Shown: positions 24,670 to 34,244 of the stretch, one piece after another | How the letters are laid out: every line of letters begins with the position of its first letter | How positions within the stretch are numbered: position 1 is the stretch's first letter | Origin: Runella rosea | Lineage (GTDB): Bacteria > Bacteroidota > Bacteroidia > Cytophagales > Spirosomataceae | DNA length: 64,000 nucleotides | Assembly: GCF_003325355.1 (NCBI RefSeq) | Contig: NZ_CP030850.1 | Location: 4,829,501-4,893,500, forward strand | Reading direction: 5' to 3' | Notes under the pieces: model-generated | What the model saw: only the letters and a program-made list of their open reading frames with translations | Told to the model about the DNA's origin: nothing | Databases searched by the model: none | Program-made: the position numbers and the translations under genes

Positions 24670-26451
24670 TTAGTTCAAAGTCTCTTTTTGTAACGGCAAC
24701 TGAATCGTAAAGGTACTGCCTTCACTGGGTTTGCTTTTGACGTCGATGCGGCCGTCGTGGGCTTCAATCATTTTTTTGACGTAACTCAACCCCAATCCAA
24801 ACCCTTTTACGTCATGAATATTGCCCGTCGGAACGCGGTAAAACGGCTCAAAAATCTTGGTTTGTTGTTCTTTGGTCATTCCTAAGCCATGATCTGTGAC
24901 GCGTATATATACGTTTTCGGCATCACTTTCGGTGCTTACTATAATCTGCGGCGGCGCGTGGAGGGAGTATTTGTTGGCATTATCAATTAAATTGGTCAGG
25001 ATATTGGTCAAATGCAGCTCATCGGCCTGAATGACTTCTTGCTCGGCCTCAAAACTCAGTTCCACTTCTCCTTGCCGCTGTTCTAGCTGTACACTCAGGT
25101 TGTTCAATACTTTTTCAATGACGTCGTGAATATTAAGCGTGGTGGGCCGAAGTTTGATTTCACCACGGTCGAGCAGAGCCATTTGCAGTACTTTCTCCAC
25201 GTGCCCGCCCAAGCGTTGGATTTCGTCCTGTACTATGCCCAAATAGCGTTTGATTTTGAGGGGCTCGCCCTGCGTTTCTACTTGTTCGCGCGCCATGCCT
25301 ACAGCCAGCGAAATGGTCGAAATCGGTGTTTTGAACTCGTGTGTCATGTTATTGATAAAGTCATTTTTAACGTCCGAGAGTTTTTTCTGTTTCAAAATCG
25401 TTGCCACCGCTACGTAAAAACAACCCAAAATGACAAGTAACAACAAGGCTGAAGTGATGAGGGTAAAGCCCATGTTTTCCAAAATAAATGCCTGGCGTTC
25501 GGGAAAATAAACCAACAGCTTACTTGGCATGGTATTGAGCTCATTGGGGAATAAACTTGCCTTAAATAGCTCTGAGTCAGCGCTGTCTGGGCGGTAAGAT
25601 GCCGTTGAAAAGATAATGTTTTGGTGCACATTATTCAGAATAGCAAACTCATACGCAATCCCAATGCCGCGCTCTTGCAACGACTTTCGCAGCAGTGAAT
25701 CAAGCATGATTCGATTGACGCGCTGCTCCACTGGACGTTTGCTGAAAAGCAAATCTTTAAACACGTCTTTTAATAAATCGCTCTGCGACGCTGAAGCCAC
25801 TTTAAGCAGTTTTTCTTTGGTTTTAGCGCGACTCGGCAGGTAGGTCTGCGGCTCATTTTCGGCGTTTTGACGCGCTTTTTGCACCGACGACCGCACCGTC
25901 ATCAACACCGAGCCATTGGAGGTGCTATCGGTGGGCCAAAATGCGTGGTCCATTTGATTAAACCACGCGTCAAAAATTCGTTCTTGTTCGGCATGAATGC
26001 GCAAAAAACGCTCGATATGAGGCAACTCGCTGTTGCGTTGGCGTAAAAACTCGTTGATGAGGTTGGCCTGAAAGTCCGTCATAGAGCGATTGCGCGGGGT
26101 AAGGGCATCGGTGGGATTAGAGCCGGTCAGTTTGTCGTCGCGATTGGAAGCGTATTCGTTGGGCAACGAGTGTTTGGGCGATTGGCTCGATTTGGCCAGT
26201 CGATTTTTATTCAGTGCTTCCAATTTGCGCTGTTGCTGTTCGATTTGTTCGCGTTGACGAATCAGATAAATGATTTCCTGCTTTTCTAATTTACGAACTA
26301 CATCCTGCAACGCATCCGATACTTTCAGGTCAAATTGCTCATTGCGTAGCGCCAGCGCACTTGTAATCCAATGCCACTGAAATCCCATCAACCCCAACGC
26401 CGCGAGGCCCATGAGCGTAATCAACAACCGTATTTTTTGGGTGGTCATCAT
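24670..26451 (-). CDS. Membrane sensor histidine kinase
   Basis: A 593-residue kinase with a transmembrane helix near residues 8-30, a large periplasmic region of about 290 residues, and a second helix near 318-345. The periplasmic part starts with a coiled coil rich in Gln and Glu (LIRQREQIEQQQRKLEAL). The dimerisation domain has the phospho-acceptor His in NNMTHEFKTPIST. The ATPase domain has NLIDNANKYS, VTDHGLGMTKEQ, FEPFYR and GFGLGLSYVKK. All boxes are intact. The ligand is unknown. It pairs with the OmpR-type regulator downstream. Confidence 0.92.
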   Translation of the reverse strand: MMTTQKIRLLITLMGLAALGLMGFQWHWITSALALRNEQFDLKVSDALQDVVRKLEKQEIIYLIRQREQIEQQQRKLEALNKNRLAKSSQSPKHSLPNEYASNRDDKLTGSNPTDALTPRNRSMTDFQANLINEFLRQRNSELPHIERFLRIHAEQERIFDAWFNQMDHAFWPTDSTSNGSVLMTVRSSVQKARQNAENEPQTYLPSRAKTKEKLLKVASASQSDLLKDVFKDLLFSKRPVEQRVNRIMLDSLLRKSLQERGIGIAYEFAILNNVHQNIIFSTASYRPDSADSELFKASLFPNELNTMPSKLLVYFPERQAFILENMGFTLITSALLLLVILGCFYVAVATILKQKKLSDVKNDFINNMTHEFKTPISTISLAVGMAREQVETQGEPLKIKRYLGIVQDEIQRLGGHVEKVLQMALLDRGEIKLRPTTLNIHDVIEKVLNNLSVQLEQRQGEVELSFEAEQEVIQADELHLTNILTNLIDNANKYSLHAPPQIIVSTESDAENVYIRVTDHGLGMTKEQQTKIFEPFYRVPTGNIHDVKGFGLGLSYVKKMIEAHDGRIDVKSKPSEGSTFTIQLPLQKETLN

Positions 26452-26613
26452 TTTTTTTCAACTCCATGCAACGTTCTTTCCCTAAAACGTGACTTTTGGT
26501 TTGTTACCATTCAAAATAACGTAATTCAACCAATCCTTTAACACAATTTAAGAAAATTTAACACCGCGACTTTTTAAATTTTAAACACTTTTGAGCCTTA
26601 AAACAACAAACGC

Positions 26614-27483
26614 ATGAAAACAAAATTTGCATTGATCGCCTTGGTCGCTGGGCTGGGAGTAGCCACAACCGCGTTGTCGCAGGAGGAAAAGAAAGAAGCG
26701 AGAGATTCTGCCAAAGACAAAGTAACCGTTCGGGTACGCATGAGCGAAGAAAAAGATGGAAAAACCGAAATCGTGGAGCGCTCGTACACGTACAACAACC
26801 TTTCGGAAGCAGAGCGAGAAGCCAAAGTGAAGGCCATCGTGGATTCATTGAAAGGCAATGGCAAAGACGCCACCAATCGCCGATTGAGCATCGAGATTGA
26901 AGAAGGCGACAGCCGCCACTCAGACCATGATCGTCGGTACGACGATGACCGAATTGTGCGGAAGCAAAAAGAAGAAAAGGAGCGCGTAAAAATCTACAAG
27001 TCCAACCCCAAAGACCATCAGGATAACTACAACTACAATCATAATTTTAGGTTTGACTTTGATGAAGAGGCATTTGCCGACCGTATGAAGCGCGTTGAAA
27101 AACGAATTGAGCCTCAAATGCGGAAATTAGAGCGCAATATGGAAGACTGGAGCCGCGATTTTGAACCCAAATTTCGTGAGTTTTGGCACAGCGACATCAA
27201 TATCGGGGGCACAGGTAAGCCCGCGTCGATTCGTGGTTTGGAGGCGTTTCCCAACAACCCCGACAAAAACGAACTCAACCTCCGCTTCTACGCCCCCAAC
27301 AAAGGCGACGTGACCATCACCGTGACCGACACCAAAGGGAAGCAAGTGAGCCGGAAAGAAGTAAAAGATTTCTCGGGTGATTACGTCGGGCAACTTGAAC
27401 TGGGCAAAAATGCCAAAGGAACGTATTTCGTCAACGTAATTCAGAACGAAGACGGTGCCGTAAAACGCATTGTGATTGAGTAA
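26614..27483 (+). CDS. Exported charged protein with T9SS sorting domain
   Basis: A 289-residue protein with signal peptide MKTKFALIALVAGLGVATTA. The mature N-terminal half is very rich in Lys, Glu, Asp and Arg and probably helical, including FADRMKRVEKRIEPQMRKLE. The last 75 residues look like a type A T9SS sorting domain: FYAPNKGDVTITVTDTKGKQ, then GTYFVNVIQNEDG and KRIVIE. The protein should therefore be secreted or surface-attached. The gene is divergent from the two-component system at 23946-26451 with a 162-bp shared region, so it is a candidate target of that system. No family name is recognised for the charged part. Confidence 0.8.
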   Translation: MKTKFALIALVAGLGVATTALSQEEKKEARDSAKDKVTVRVRMSEEKDGKTEIVERSYTYNNLSEAEREAKVKAIVDSLKGNGKDATNRRLSIEIEEGDSRHSDHDRRYDDDRIVRKQKEEKERVKIYKSNPKDHQDNYNYNHNFRFDFDEEAFADRMKRVEKRIEPQMRKLERNMEDWSRDFEPKFREFWHSDINIGGTGKPASIRGLEAFPNNPDKNELNLRFYAPNKGDVTITVTDTKGKQVSRKEVKDFSGDYVGQLELGKNAKGTYFVNVIQNEDGAVKRIVIE

Positions 27484-27511
27484 TCACAATCTTATTAAGT
27501 GTATATAGAGA

Positions 27512-27540
27512 GGCTGCCTTACCTGAGGCAGTCTTTTTTT
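27512..27540 (+). terminator. Intrinsic terminator after the T9SS-tagged protein gene
   Basis: ggctgcct (27512-27519) and aggcagtc (27526-27533) form an 8-bp stem with one G-T pair and a 6-nt loop, followed by seven T residues. Confidence 0.8.
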
Positions 27541-27670
27541 ATTTCTTATGTAAGAAGGCGTGTGTTCAAAATACGAAGTGTAATTGCCTTTTATTTGAAT
27601 TATTCCGTGTCTTTCTCCAGAAACTACCTCATTTTAGCAAAATCCTTTTTTAATTTGTGCCCAAAAACCG

Positions 27671-27699
27671 TTGAGTAGTGTGATGAAATTGTAAATTTG
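27671..27699 (+). promoter_or_regulatory. Bacteroidota-type promoter of adk
   Basis: TTG (27671-27673) and TAAATTTG (27692-27699) are spaced by 18 nt and match the -33/-7 consensus. The adk start codon lies 55 nt downstream. Confidence 0.55.
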
Positions 27700-27754
27700 C
27701 GCAGTCAAACCTCAAAAACATAGCTCTACCTCCACCAAAAGCCCTTTCAGTCAG

Positions 27755-28324
27755 ATGCTTAATATTGTACTTTTTGGCCCTCCAGGTGCGGGCAAAGGCA
27801 CCCAAGCTGCAAAACTCATCGAAAAATATCAGTTGGTTCACATCTCAACCGGCGATTTGTTTCGGATGCACATCAAAGAACAAACCGAGTTAGGAAAACG
27901 CGTAAAAGACCTGCTTGACAACGGGATTTTGGTGCCAGATTCGGTCACGATTGATATGTTGGAAGAAGAAGTTCAAAAAAATCCCGACGCGAAGGGCATT
28001 ATTTTCGATGGTTTTCCGCGAACAGTGCCGCAGGCCGAGGCTTTGGATGCTTTTTTAGCGTCTAAAAACAGTGACATCAAAGCTGTGCTCCAATTGGATG
28101 TGGATGAGGCAGAACTCAAACGCCGCATTGCCGAACGCAAAAAAGTGAGTGGTCGGGCCGATGACGACGAAGATAAATTGGTCAAAAGAATTGACGAATA
28201 TTTTAACAAGACCGTTCATGTATTGCCTTATTACAAAGCCCAAGGCAAGCTGACCGTGGTAAATGGAATCGGTCAAATCGAAGATATTTTTAATAATTTG
28301 TGTTCGGCCATCGATACCGAATAA
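27755..28324 (+). CDS. adk: Adenylate kinase
   Basis: Cytoplasmic enzyme that interconverts ATP plus AMP with two ADP. It has 189 residues, the short form without a zinc-binding lid. The P-loop is FGPPGAGKGTQAAK near residue 6. The AMP-binding segment is VHISTGDLFRMHI, and DGFPRTVPQAEAL follows. The lid Arg region reads KKVSGRADDDED. The start at 27755 (MLNIVLFGPPG) sits in the expected place relative to the P-loop. A single-gene transcript is likely, given the upstream promoter and downstream terminator. Confidence 0.95.
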   Translation: MLNIVLFGPPGAGKGTQAAKLIEKYQLVHISTGDLFRMHIKEQTELGKRVKDLLDNGILVPDSVTIDMLEEEVQKNPDAKGIIFDGFPRTVPQAEALDAFLASKNSDIKAVLQLDVDEAELKRRIAERKKVSGRADDDEDKLVKRIDEYFNKTVHVLPYYKAQGKLTVVNGIGQIEDIFNNLCSAIDTE

Positions 28325-28376
28325 TAATTTTAGGGGTCAATACGCATAGACTCTGCCGTTTCTTTCCCAAATTTGT

Positions 28377-28420
28377 AACTCGTGTGGCTGTGCCGTGAGG
28401 CATTCCACACGAGTTTTTTT
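28377..28420 (+). terminator. Intrinsic terminator after adk
   Basis: aactcgtgtgg (28377-28387) pairs perfectly with ccacacgagtt (28405-28415), and the T run continues to 28420. The 17-nt loop may fold further. Confidence 0.82.
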
Positions 28421-28536
28421 GTTGTAAAATAAGCAATCAAAGAATCATTGTTGTCTATTAGGAGTTAGTTAATAGTAAGTACTAAATTCACTAAAAGATA
28501 ATTTTTCCGATATCGTCGGAAAATAAACACGTCAAA

Positions 28537-29529
28537 ATGGCAAGTTCAAACTTTATAGATTACGTCAAAATCAGTTGCCGCTCGGGAGCGGGAGGGGCAG
28601 GCTCACGACATTTTAGAAGAGAAAAATTCGTTGATAAAGGAGGGCCAGATGGTGGCGACGGAGGCCGGGGCGGTCACGTGATTCTGAAGGCAAATTCTCA
28701 GCACTGGACCCTGCTCCACTTGAAGTATAAAAGACATATTCGGGCCGAAAACGGAGAGGCAGGAAGCGGAGCCCGTTGCAACGGAAAGCAAGGAGAAGAC
28801 GTCATAGTAGAAGTACCGCTCGGTACCATCGCCAAAAACCCCGAAACAGGGGAGATTTTAGCGGAAGTAACCGAGGACGGGCAGGAAGTGATTTTGCTCA
28901 AAGGTGGGCGCGGTGGATTGGGAAACCACCATTTCAAAACCGCTACTAACCAAACGCCAGAACACTTTCAGCCAGGAGATCCGTCGCAGGAGGAGTGGAT
29001 TGTGTTGGAATTGAAGCTGTTGGCCGATGTAGGTTTGGTAGGGTTTCCGAACGCCGGAAAATCAACATTGCTTTCAACGGTATCAGCGGCGCGGCCAGAG
29101 ATTGCTGATTATCCATTTACTACTTTGGTCCCAAATTTGGGGGTGGTAGGATACCGGGATTATAAATCGTTCGTAATGGCCGATATTCCAGGGATTATTG
29201 AGGGAGCATCGCAGGGTAAAGGGCTGGGGTTGAGATTCTTAAGGCATATTGAGAGAAACTCTATCTTGCTTTTTATGGTCCCCGCGACCAGTGAAAATAT
29301 CGGTGACGAGTATCGAACATTGCTGAATGAGTTGGAATTGTACGACCCATCGTTAGTAGAAAAAGAGCGATTGTTGGCTATTACAAAAGGCGACTTGATT
29401 GACGACGAAACAAAAAAAGAAATGATGAAAACGGTCCCTGGGGATATTCCCTACGTATATATATCGTCAGTGACCCAAGAAGGAATCAGTGAATTAAAAG
29501 ATTTAATCTGGAAAACTTTAAATCCTTAG
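28537..29529 (+). CDS. obg: GTPase Obg
   Basis: Essential ribosome-associated GTPase of 330 residues. The Gly-rich Obg domain covers about 1-160 ([17 protein letters not shown] and [15 protein letters not shown]). The GTPase domain then has G1 [12 protein letters not shown]2/switch I DYPFTTL, G3 [11 protein letters not shown], and a G4-like ITKGDLID instead of a canonical NKxD. It ends after the GTPase domain, so it lacks the C-terminal OCT domain of longer homologues. Helps 50S subunit assembly and stress signalling. Confidence 0.95.
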   Translation: MASSNFIDYVKISCRSGAGGAGSRHFRREKFVDKGGPDGGDGGRGGHVILKANSQHWTLLHLKYKRHIRAENGEAGSGARCNGKQGEDVIVEVPLGTIAKNPETGEILAEVTEDGQEVILLKGGRGGLGNHHFKTATNQTPEHFQPGDPSQEEWIVLELKLLADVGLVGFPNAGKSTLLSTVSAARPEIADYPFTTLVPNLGVVGYRDYKSFVMADIPGIIEGASQGKGLGLRFLRHIERNSILLFMVPATSENIGDEYRTLLNELELYDPSLVEKERLLAITKGDLIDDETKKEMMKTVPGDIPYVYISSVTQEGISELKDLIWKTLNP

Positions 29530-29643
29530 GCAACTGTGCCGTTGAAATACGCGTAGTAGGTAGAATGGAGGCTCTAAAGGATTGAAAAGTTAGTGGCGTT
29601 TAAGTAAGTTTAGAAAGTATATATTCCACCAAATACTGAACAA

Positions 29644-32600
29644 ATGAAATTGAACTTTTACCTGAGGAGCCTCTGGCAAAGCTTTGCGTGTATTTTATTT
29701 CCTTTGACCATTTTCGCACAGATAAACATCACATTTCCTTCCAGTCGAATCGTATTTCAACGTGACAATTTTGGGAACGGTATTATCCACGTCACGGGTC
29801 AATATTCCCAGAGTATTGACCGGGTCGAGGTCAGGGTTGTACCTATGAGTTCTGGACAAGGGGAGCAAACGGATTGGCGCCTTCTTAAAGACAACCCGCA
29901 GGGTGGATTTTATTCGGGTACGATTCAGGTACGGGGCGGGTGGTATGAACTCCAGGTTAGAGGGTTGGTAAATGGCAACGTCATCAGCACTGCCGAATTA
30001 CAACGCGTGGGAGTGGGGGAAGTGTTTTTGGTGGCGGGCCAATCCAACGCGCAGGGATTTTTTAATTATGGTGCTCCTGGCCCAGGAGATGACCGCGTCA
30101 ACTGCGTTAATTACCGAAATAACGATAATCAAAATAACTCTTTTCCTAAGCCTGATTTTGTTAGAATGAGCGACAATGGGAATGTGGGTCCCCGAGGGCT
30201 TTCTTCCTGGTGCTGGGGACGCTTGGGCGACATGATTGCTAATCGTCTCAATGTTCCTGTGTTGTTTTATAATGCCGCATGGGAAGGAACAGCCTCCAAA
30301 AACTGGAGTGAAACCGTGGACGGTGGCACGACCAACAGTATCTACATCAATGATACCTATCCTGGAGGGCAACCGTACGGGAATTTGAGGATGTCTCTCA
30401 ATTATTACGCGAGTGTTACTGGAATCAGAGCCATACTTTGGCATCAAGGTGAGGCGGATAACCTACTTAATAATTCGGCGGGAACGTACGAATCCAACCT
30501 ACGCAGAATCATTGAAAAATCCCGCCAACATTTTGGTAAAAACGTAGGCTGGGTTATTTCGAGGGTCTCTTATTATAACGCAAAAGGAAACAATCAGGAG
30601 ATTATTAATGGTCAAAATCAGGTCGTTTTGGGTGGGAATTCCGTGTTTTTCGGACCTTCTACCGATAATATTCAAACCCCCCGTCCTGACGGTTTCCATT
30701 TTCAAAACGGGGGTTTGTCGGATTTGGCTGGTGCTTGGAATTCAGCCTTGGACGATAATTTCTTCAATTCCTGCTTTCCTCAAACAGGAACATTCCCTAG
30801 CTTTTCGGTCAGCTGTGCGGGAGGAAACCAGTTGAATATCAACGTGCAAGGGCCTTTTTCATCGGTCCAATGGAATAACGGGGCCAATGGTTCATCGGTT
30901 AACTTCGGCCCAGGAAATTATCAGGCTACCATCCGGGACGGTGCGGGGAATGTCTATTATACCCCAAATATCAACGTTCCGAATGATTTGCAAAGTGCTC
31001 CTATTGCTATTTCAGTAGACGGCAAGTTGCCACTTTGCCAAGGCAGTACTGTGGGGCTTATTTCGAGTGGGGCGACAGGAAATCAGTGGAATACTGGCTC
31101 AACGAATCAACGTATAGAAGTATCGGCTGCGGGGACTTATTCAGTCTCTACCCAAAACTTATACGGTTGCAAAGGCTCCGCTAGCATCAATGTTACATCT
31201 TTTTCATCACCTTTGCCCTCGAAGCCAGCCATCGCGGCTTCAGGGGCGCTTACGTTTTGTCAAGGTGAGTCGGTTAATTTGACGGCTACCTCGGCCGCAG
31301 AATATCGCTGGTCTACAGGCGACAGAGGACAGGTCGTAACGGCTCGCAGCAGTGGTATATACGAGGTTCGTGTGCTGGATGATAAAGGTTGTACTTCTGA
31401 GCCGACCAGCGTAAATGTACAGGTCAATGCGCCGCCTGCTGCTCCTACCATTAGTGCCTCTGGCAACACATCGTTTTGCCAAGGAGGACGAGTAACGCTA
31501 TCTTCCAATTATGAATCTGGTAATATTTGGAGCTCGGGCCAACAAGCCAAAAACATTGAAGTAACAACCTCAGGGACCTATAATGTGCGCTTTCGGGATG
31601 CCAATGGCTGCGACGGAATATCGAATAATATTACAGTAACGGTCAATCCATTGCCATCAGCGCCCACCATTACACCCGAAAGGCCTGTAGTCTTTTGCGA
31701 CGGTGACAGCACCATTTTAACTTCGAGCAGTTCGGCGCAGTACAATTGGAGCAACGGCGCGCGTGGTCGTCGTATCAATGTCCTAAAAGCGGGTAGTTTC
31801 TCATTGACCGTTACCGACGCTAACGGCTGTACTTCGCCAGGTTCGGAAGTGGTTACTGTAAAAGTCAATACCCTGCCCGCTCCACCGACCATCACTGCTG
31901 ATCGCAATACCACCATTTGTGAAAATGAAGTGGTTACCCTTACATCTTCTGATCAAACAGGATACATTTGGAGCAATGGGCAAAATACAAGGAGTGTAAC
32001 GGTCAATCTTCCAGGGCGATACTCGGTCAGAACGGTTGACGCCAACAGGTGCCAGTCGCCTTCTTCCAACAACATCTCGATAACGGTCAATGCATTGCCC
32101 GCTAAACCAATCATTACCGCTCTTGGGCCAACCACTTTTTGTCAGGGTGGGCAAGTTTCTTTAACGACCAATTACAGCACTGGCATTGCGTGGAGTAATT
32201 TCCAAAATAGCCAAACAATTACGGCAACTACTGGGGGAAATTATAACGTGAGTTATGTCGATAATAATGGCTGCCGCTCGGTTTCGGATGCGTTTTCAGT
32301 GAAGGTCAATCCTCTGCCCGCCGCACCGACGGTGGTCAATGAACGACCAACCACTTTTTGCGAAACTGACAATACGGTGTTGACGATTACGTCAGGAGGT
32401 AATATTTTTGAATGGAGCAATGGCGATAGGGGAAGAAGCATCAGAGTATATAGTGCAGGAAGTATTTCAGCCACGGTTTTTGAGCCCTCTACGGGATGTA
32501 CCTCTCCCGTATCGGCCCCTATTCGGATTGTGGTTAACCCCAACCCAGGACGACCTACCATTTCGGTGGGAGGGCCTACGACCATTTGTGCTGACCAAAA

Positions 32601-33471
32601 TGTGACGTTGACTGCGCCCGAAGCGAGCGCCTATCAATGGTCAAATAACGCTAATACCAAAAGTGTAGCTGTTAATTTGGCGGGAAATTATACCTTGATA
32701 ATTCGGAATCAATTTGGCTGTCCTTCTCCTGCTTCTGAACCCGTTAACGTGCGGGTAAATCAGCTTCCGCCTATTCCGTCCATTATTTCTGAAGGACGTC
32801 TTACCTTTTGCGACGGTGACCAAGTCGGGCTTAGAGTAGACACAAATTATGATGTATTGTGGAATACGGGCGAATCAGGTAAGCGAATTGTTGCTGCTAA
32901 ATCAGGAAATTATGCCGCACGCGTCCGGGATGAAATCGGTTGTTTATCTCCGTTTACTGGACCGACAAGGGTTGATGTAAAAGCCCTGCCGCTGACTCCG
33001 GTCATTGAAAAAATAGGGGCTTACACCCTGCAAGTCTCTAATCCAACCGCTTCTGCGGTATATGCGTGGAAATCGGGTAGTCAAATATTGGGTGAGACAA
33101 AATCAGTGATAAGGGTAAATCAATCAGGAATTTTTACCGTGACCGCATCTGTGCAGCACAGTGCAACATTGACATGCGTTTCAAGGACGTCTTCTGTGTT
33201 TGACTTTATTCTGGAGGCCGATAATAATGGCATAGCAGTGTATCCAAATCCTTCGTCGGATGGAAAAGTAATAGTTGAAACGCAGGAGATTCTCAAAAAT
33301 GCCACCTTAATTGTGTACGATTTGATGGGAAGACCGATTCAAATCATCAATGTACCGTCTTTTGATAATCAAAAGCTATTTGATTTTAGCGCTTTGCCAA
33401 TGGGTGTCTACGTGATACACGTTGAAAGCCAAGGTTTTAGAAGAAATAAAAAACTGATAATTGTTCAATAA
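29644..33471 (+). CDS. T9SS-secreted SGNH-esterase-like protein with nine Ig-like repeats
   Basis: A 1275-residue secreted protein. The N-terminus has a signal peptide with a long hydrophobic core (SFACILFPLTIFA). Residues about 125-370 resemble the sialate O-acetylesterase/SGNH family: the Ser motif is FLVAGQSNAQGF, a second block is ILWHQGEADN, and an Asp/His block is DGFHFQNGG. Residues about 450-1120 hold nine repeats of 73-76 residues. Each has a conserved F/I/L-C and x-G/R-C cysteine pair and a WSNG-like core, separated by PLPxxP linkers. A divergent copy flanks each end. The C-terminal 80 residues are a T9SS type A sorting domain (GIAVYPNPSSDGKV to NKKLIIVQ). Likely a surface-bound carbohydrate esterase. 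Confidence 0.85.
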   Translation: MKLNFYLRSLWQSFACILFPLTIFAQINITFPSSRIVFQRDNFGNGIIHVTGQYSQSIDRVEVRVVPMSSGQGEQTDWRLLKDNPQGGFYSGTIQVRGGWYELQVRGLVNGNVISTAELQRVGVGEVFLVAGQSNAQGFFNYGAPGPGDDRVNCVNYRNNDNQNNSFPKPDFVRMSDNGNVGPRGLSSWCWGRLGDMIANRLNVPVLFYNAAWEGTASKNWSETVDGGTTNSIYINDTYPGGQPYGNLRMSLNYYASVTGIRAILWHQGEADNLLNNSAGTYESNLRRIIEKSRQHFGKNVGWVISRVSYYNAKGNNQEIINGQNQVVLGGNSVFFGPSTDNIQTPRPDGFHFQNGGLSDLAGAWNSALDDNFFNSCFPQTGTFPSFSVSCAGGNQLNINVQGPFSSVQWNNGANGSSVNFGPGNYQATIRDGAGNVYYTPNINVPNDLQSAPIAISVDGKLPLCQGSTVGLISSGATGNQWNTGSTNQRIEVSAAGTYSVSTQNLYGCKGSASINVTSFSSPLPSKPAIAASGALTFCQGESVNLTATSAAEYRWSTGDRGQVVTARSSGIYEVRVLDDKGCTSEPTSVNVQVNAPPAAPTISASGNTSFCQGGRVTLSSNYESGNIWSSGQQAKNIEVTTSGTYNVRFRDANGCDGISNNITVTVNPLPSAPTITPERPVVFCDGDSTILTSSSSAQYNWSNGARGRRINVLKAGSFSLTVTDANGCTSPGSEVVTVKVNTLPAPPTITADRNTTICENEVVTLTSSDQTGYIWSNGQNTRSVTVNLPGRYSVRTVDANRCQSPSSNNISITVNALPAKPIITALGPTTFCQGGQVSLTTNYSTGIAWSNFQNSQTITATTGGNYNVSYVDNNGCRSVSDAFSVKVNPLPAAPTVVNERPTTFCETDNTVLTITSGGNIFEWSNGDRGRSIRVYSAGSISATVFEPSTGCTSPVSAPIRIVVNPNPGRPTISVGGPTTICADQNVTLTAPEASAYQWSNNANTKSVAVNLAGNYTLIIRNQFGCPSPASEPVNVRVNQLPPIPSIISEGRLTFCDGDQVGLRVDTNYDVLWNTGESGKRIVAAKSGNYAARVRDEIGCLSPFTGPTRVDVKALPLTPVIEKIGAYTLQVSNPTASAVYAWKSGSQILGETKSVIRVNQSGIFTVTASVQHSATLTCVSRTSSVFDFILEADNNGIAVYPNPSSDGKVIVETQEILKNATLIVYDLMGRPIQIINVPSFDNQKLFDFSALPMGVYVIHVESQGFRRNKKLIIVQ

Positions 33472-34229
33472 TGAGAATATTTGGTTTGATTGGTTACCCA
33501 TTGACCCATTCTTTTTCTAAAAAATATTTTACCGAAAAATTCGAAAAAGAAGGAATTGAAAACAGTCGTTATGAGCTGCTTGAACTCCCTGATTACCATC
33601 ATTTCCCCGAATTGATTAAGGCAAATCCTGACTTATCGGGGTTGAATGTAACCATCCCGCACAAGCAAAATATCATCCCTTTTTTGGATGAACTCGATGT
33701 GGCCTCGGCGGAGCGAATCGGCGCGGTCAATACAATAAAATTTCTTCCTGATGGCAAGTTAAAAGGCTATAATACTGATTATTATGGATTCCGAATTTCG
33801 TTAGAACAATGGCTAGGGAGTTTAAAAATCGTTCCTAGTCAATTGAAATCCTTGGTGTTGGGAAATGGTGGGGCGGCAAAAGCCGTTTTGGCCGCGCTGA
33901 ACGACCTTCAGATTGAGTACACCATTGTTTCCCGACAACCAGAACATCAATCCGCTGCTATTTCTTACCATGATTTAACAGCGGATGTCATTGCTCAACA
34001 TCTGCTGATCATCAATACCTCTCCCGTAGGAACCTATCCTAAAACCGAAGAATGCCCCGCCATTCCGTATGAGCTTCTGGGGGCAAATCATTTACTGTAC
34101 GACTTAGTATACAATCCAGCCGAAACGCTTTTTCTGAAAAAAGGCAAAGAGCAGGGTGCCCAAATTCATAATGGTCTGCCAATGCTTCAATTACAGGCTG
34201 AGAAAGCCTGGGAAATCTGGAATAGCTAA
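33471..34229 (+). CDS. aroE: Shikimate dehydrogenase
   Basis: NADPH-dependent reductase of 3-dehydroshikimate in aromatic amino-acid synthesis. It has 252 residues. The shikimate-binding segment is FGLIGYPLTHSFSKKYF, the catalytic Lys lies in NVTIPHKQNIIPFLD, and the Asn/Asp substrate contacts are in GAVNTIKF and GYNTDYYGF. The cofactor loop is VLGNGGAAKAVLAAL. Its ATG overlaps the stop of the preceding surface-protein gene (taatg), so the two are probably co-translated, although their functions are unrelated. Confidence 0.95.
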   Translation: MRIFGLIGYPLTHSFSKKYFTEKFEKEGIENSRYELLELPDYHHFPELIKANPDLSGLNVTIPHKQNIIPFLDELDVASAERIGAVNTIKFLPDGKLKGYNTDYYGFRISLEQWLGSLKIVPSQLKSLVLGNGGAAKAVLAALNDLQIEYTIVSRQPEHQSAAISYHDLTADVIAQHLLIINTSPVGTYPKTEECPAIPYELLGANHLLYDLVYNPAETLFLKKGKEQGAQIHNGLPMLQLQAEKAWEIWNS

Positions 34230-34244
34230 AAAACTTGAAACACT

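Noticed and set aside
30986-33000. Regular period of about 220 bp resembling a repeat array
   Set aside because: The repetition is at protein level (Ig-like domains); the DNA units are diverged and have no CRISPR-like spacers.
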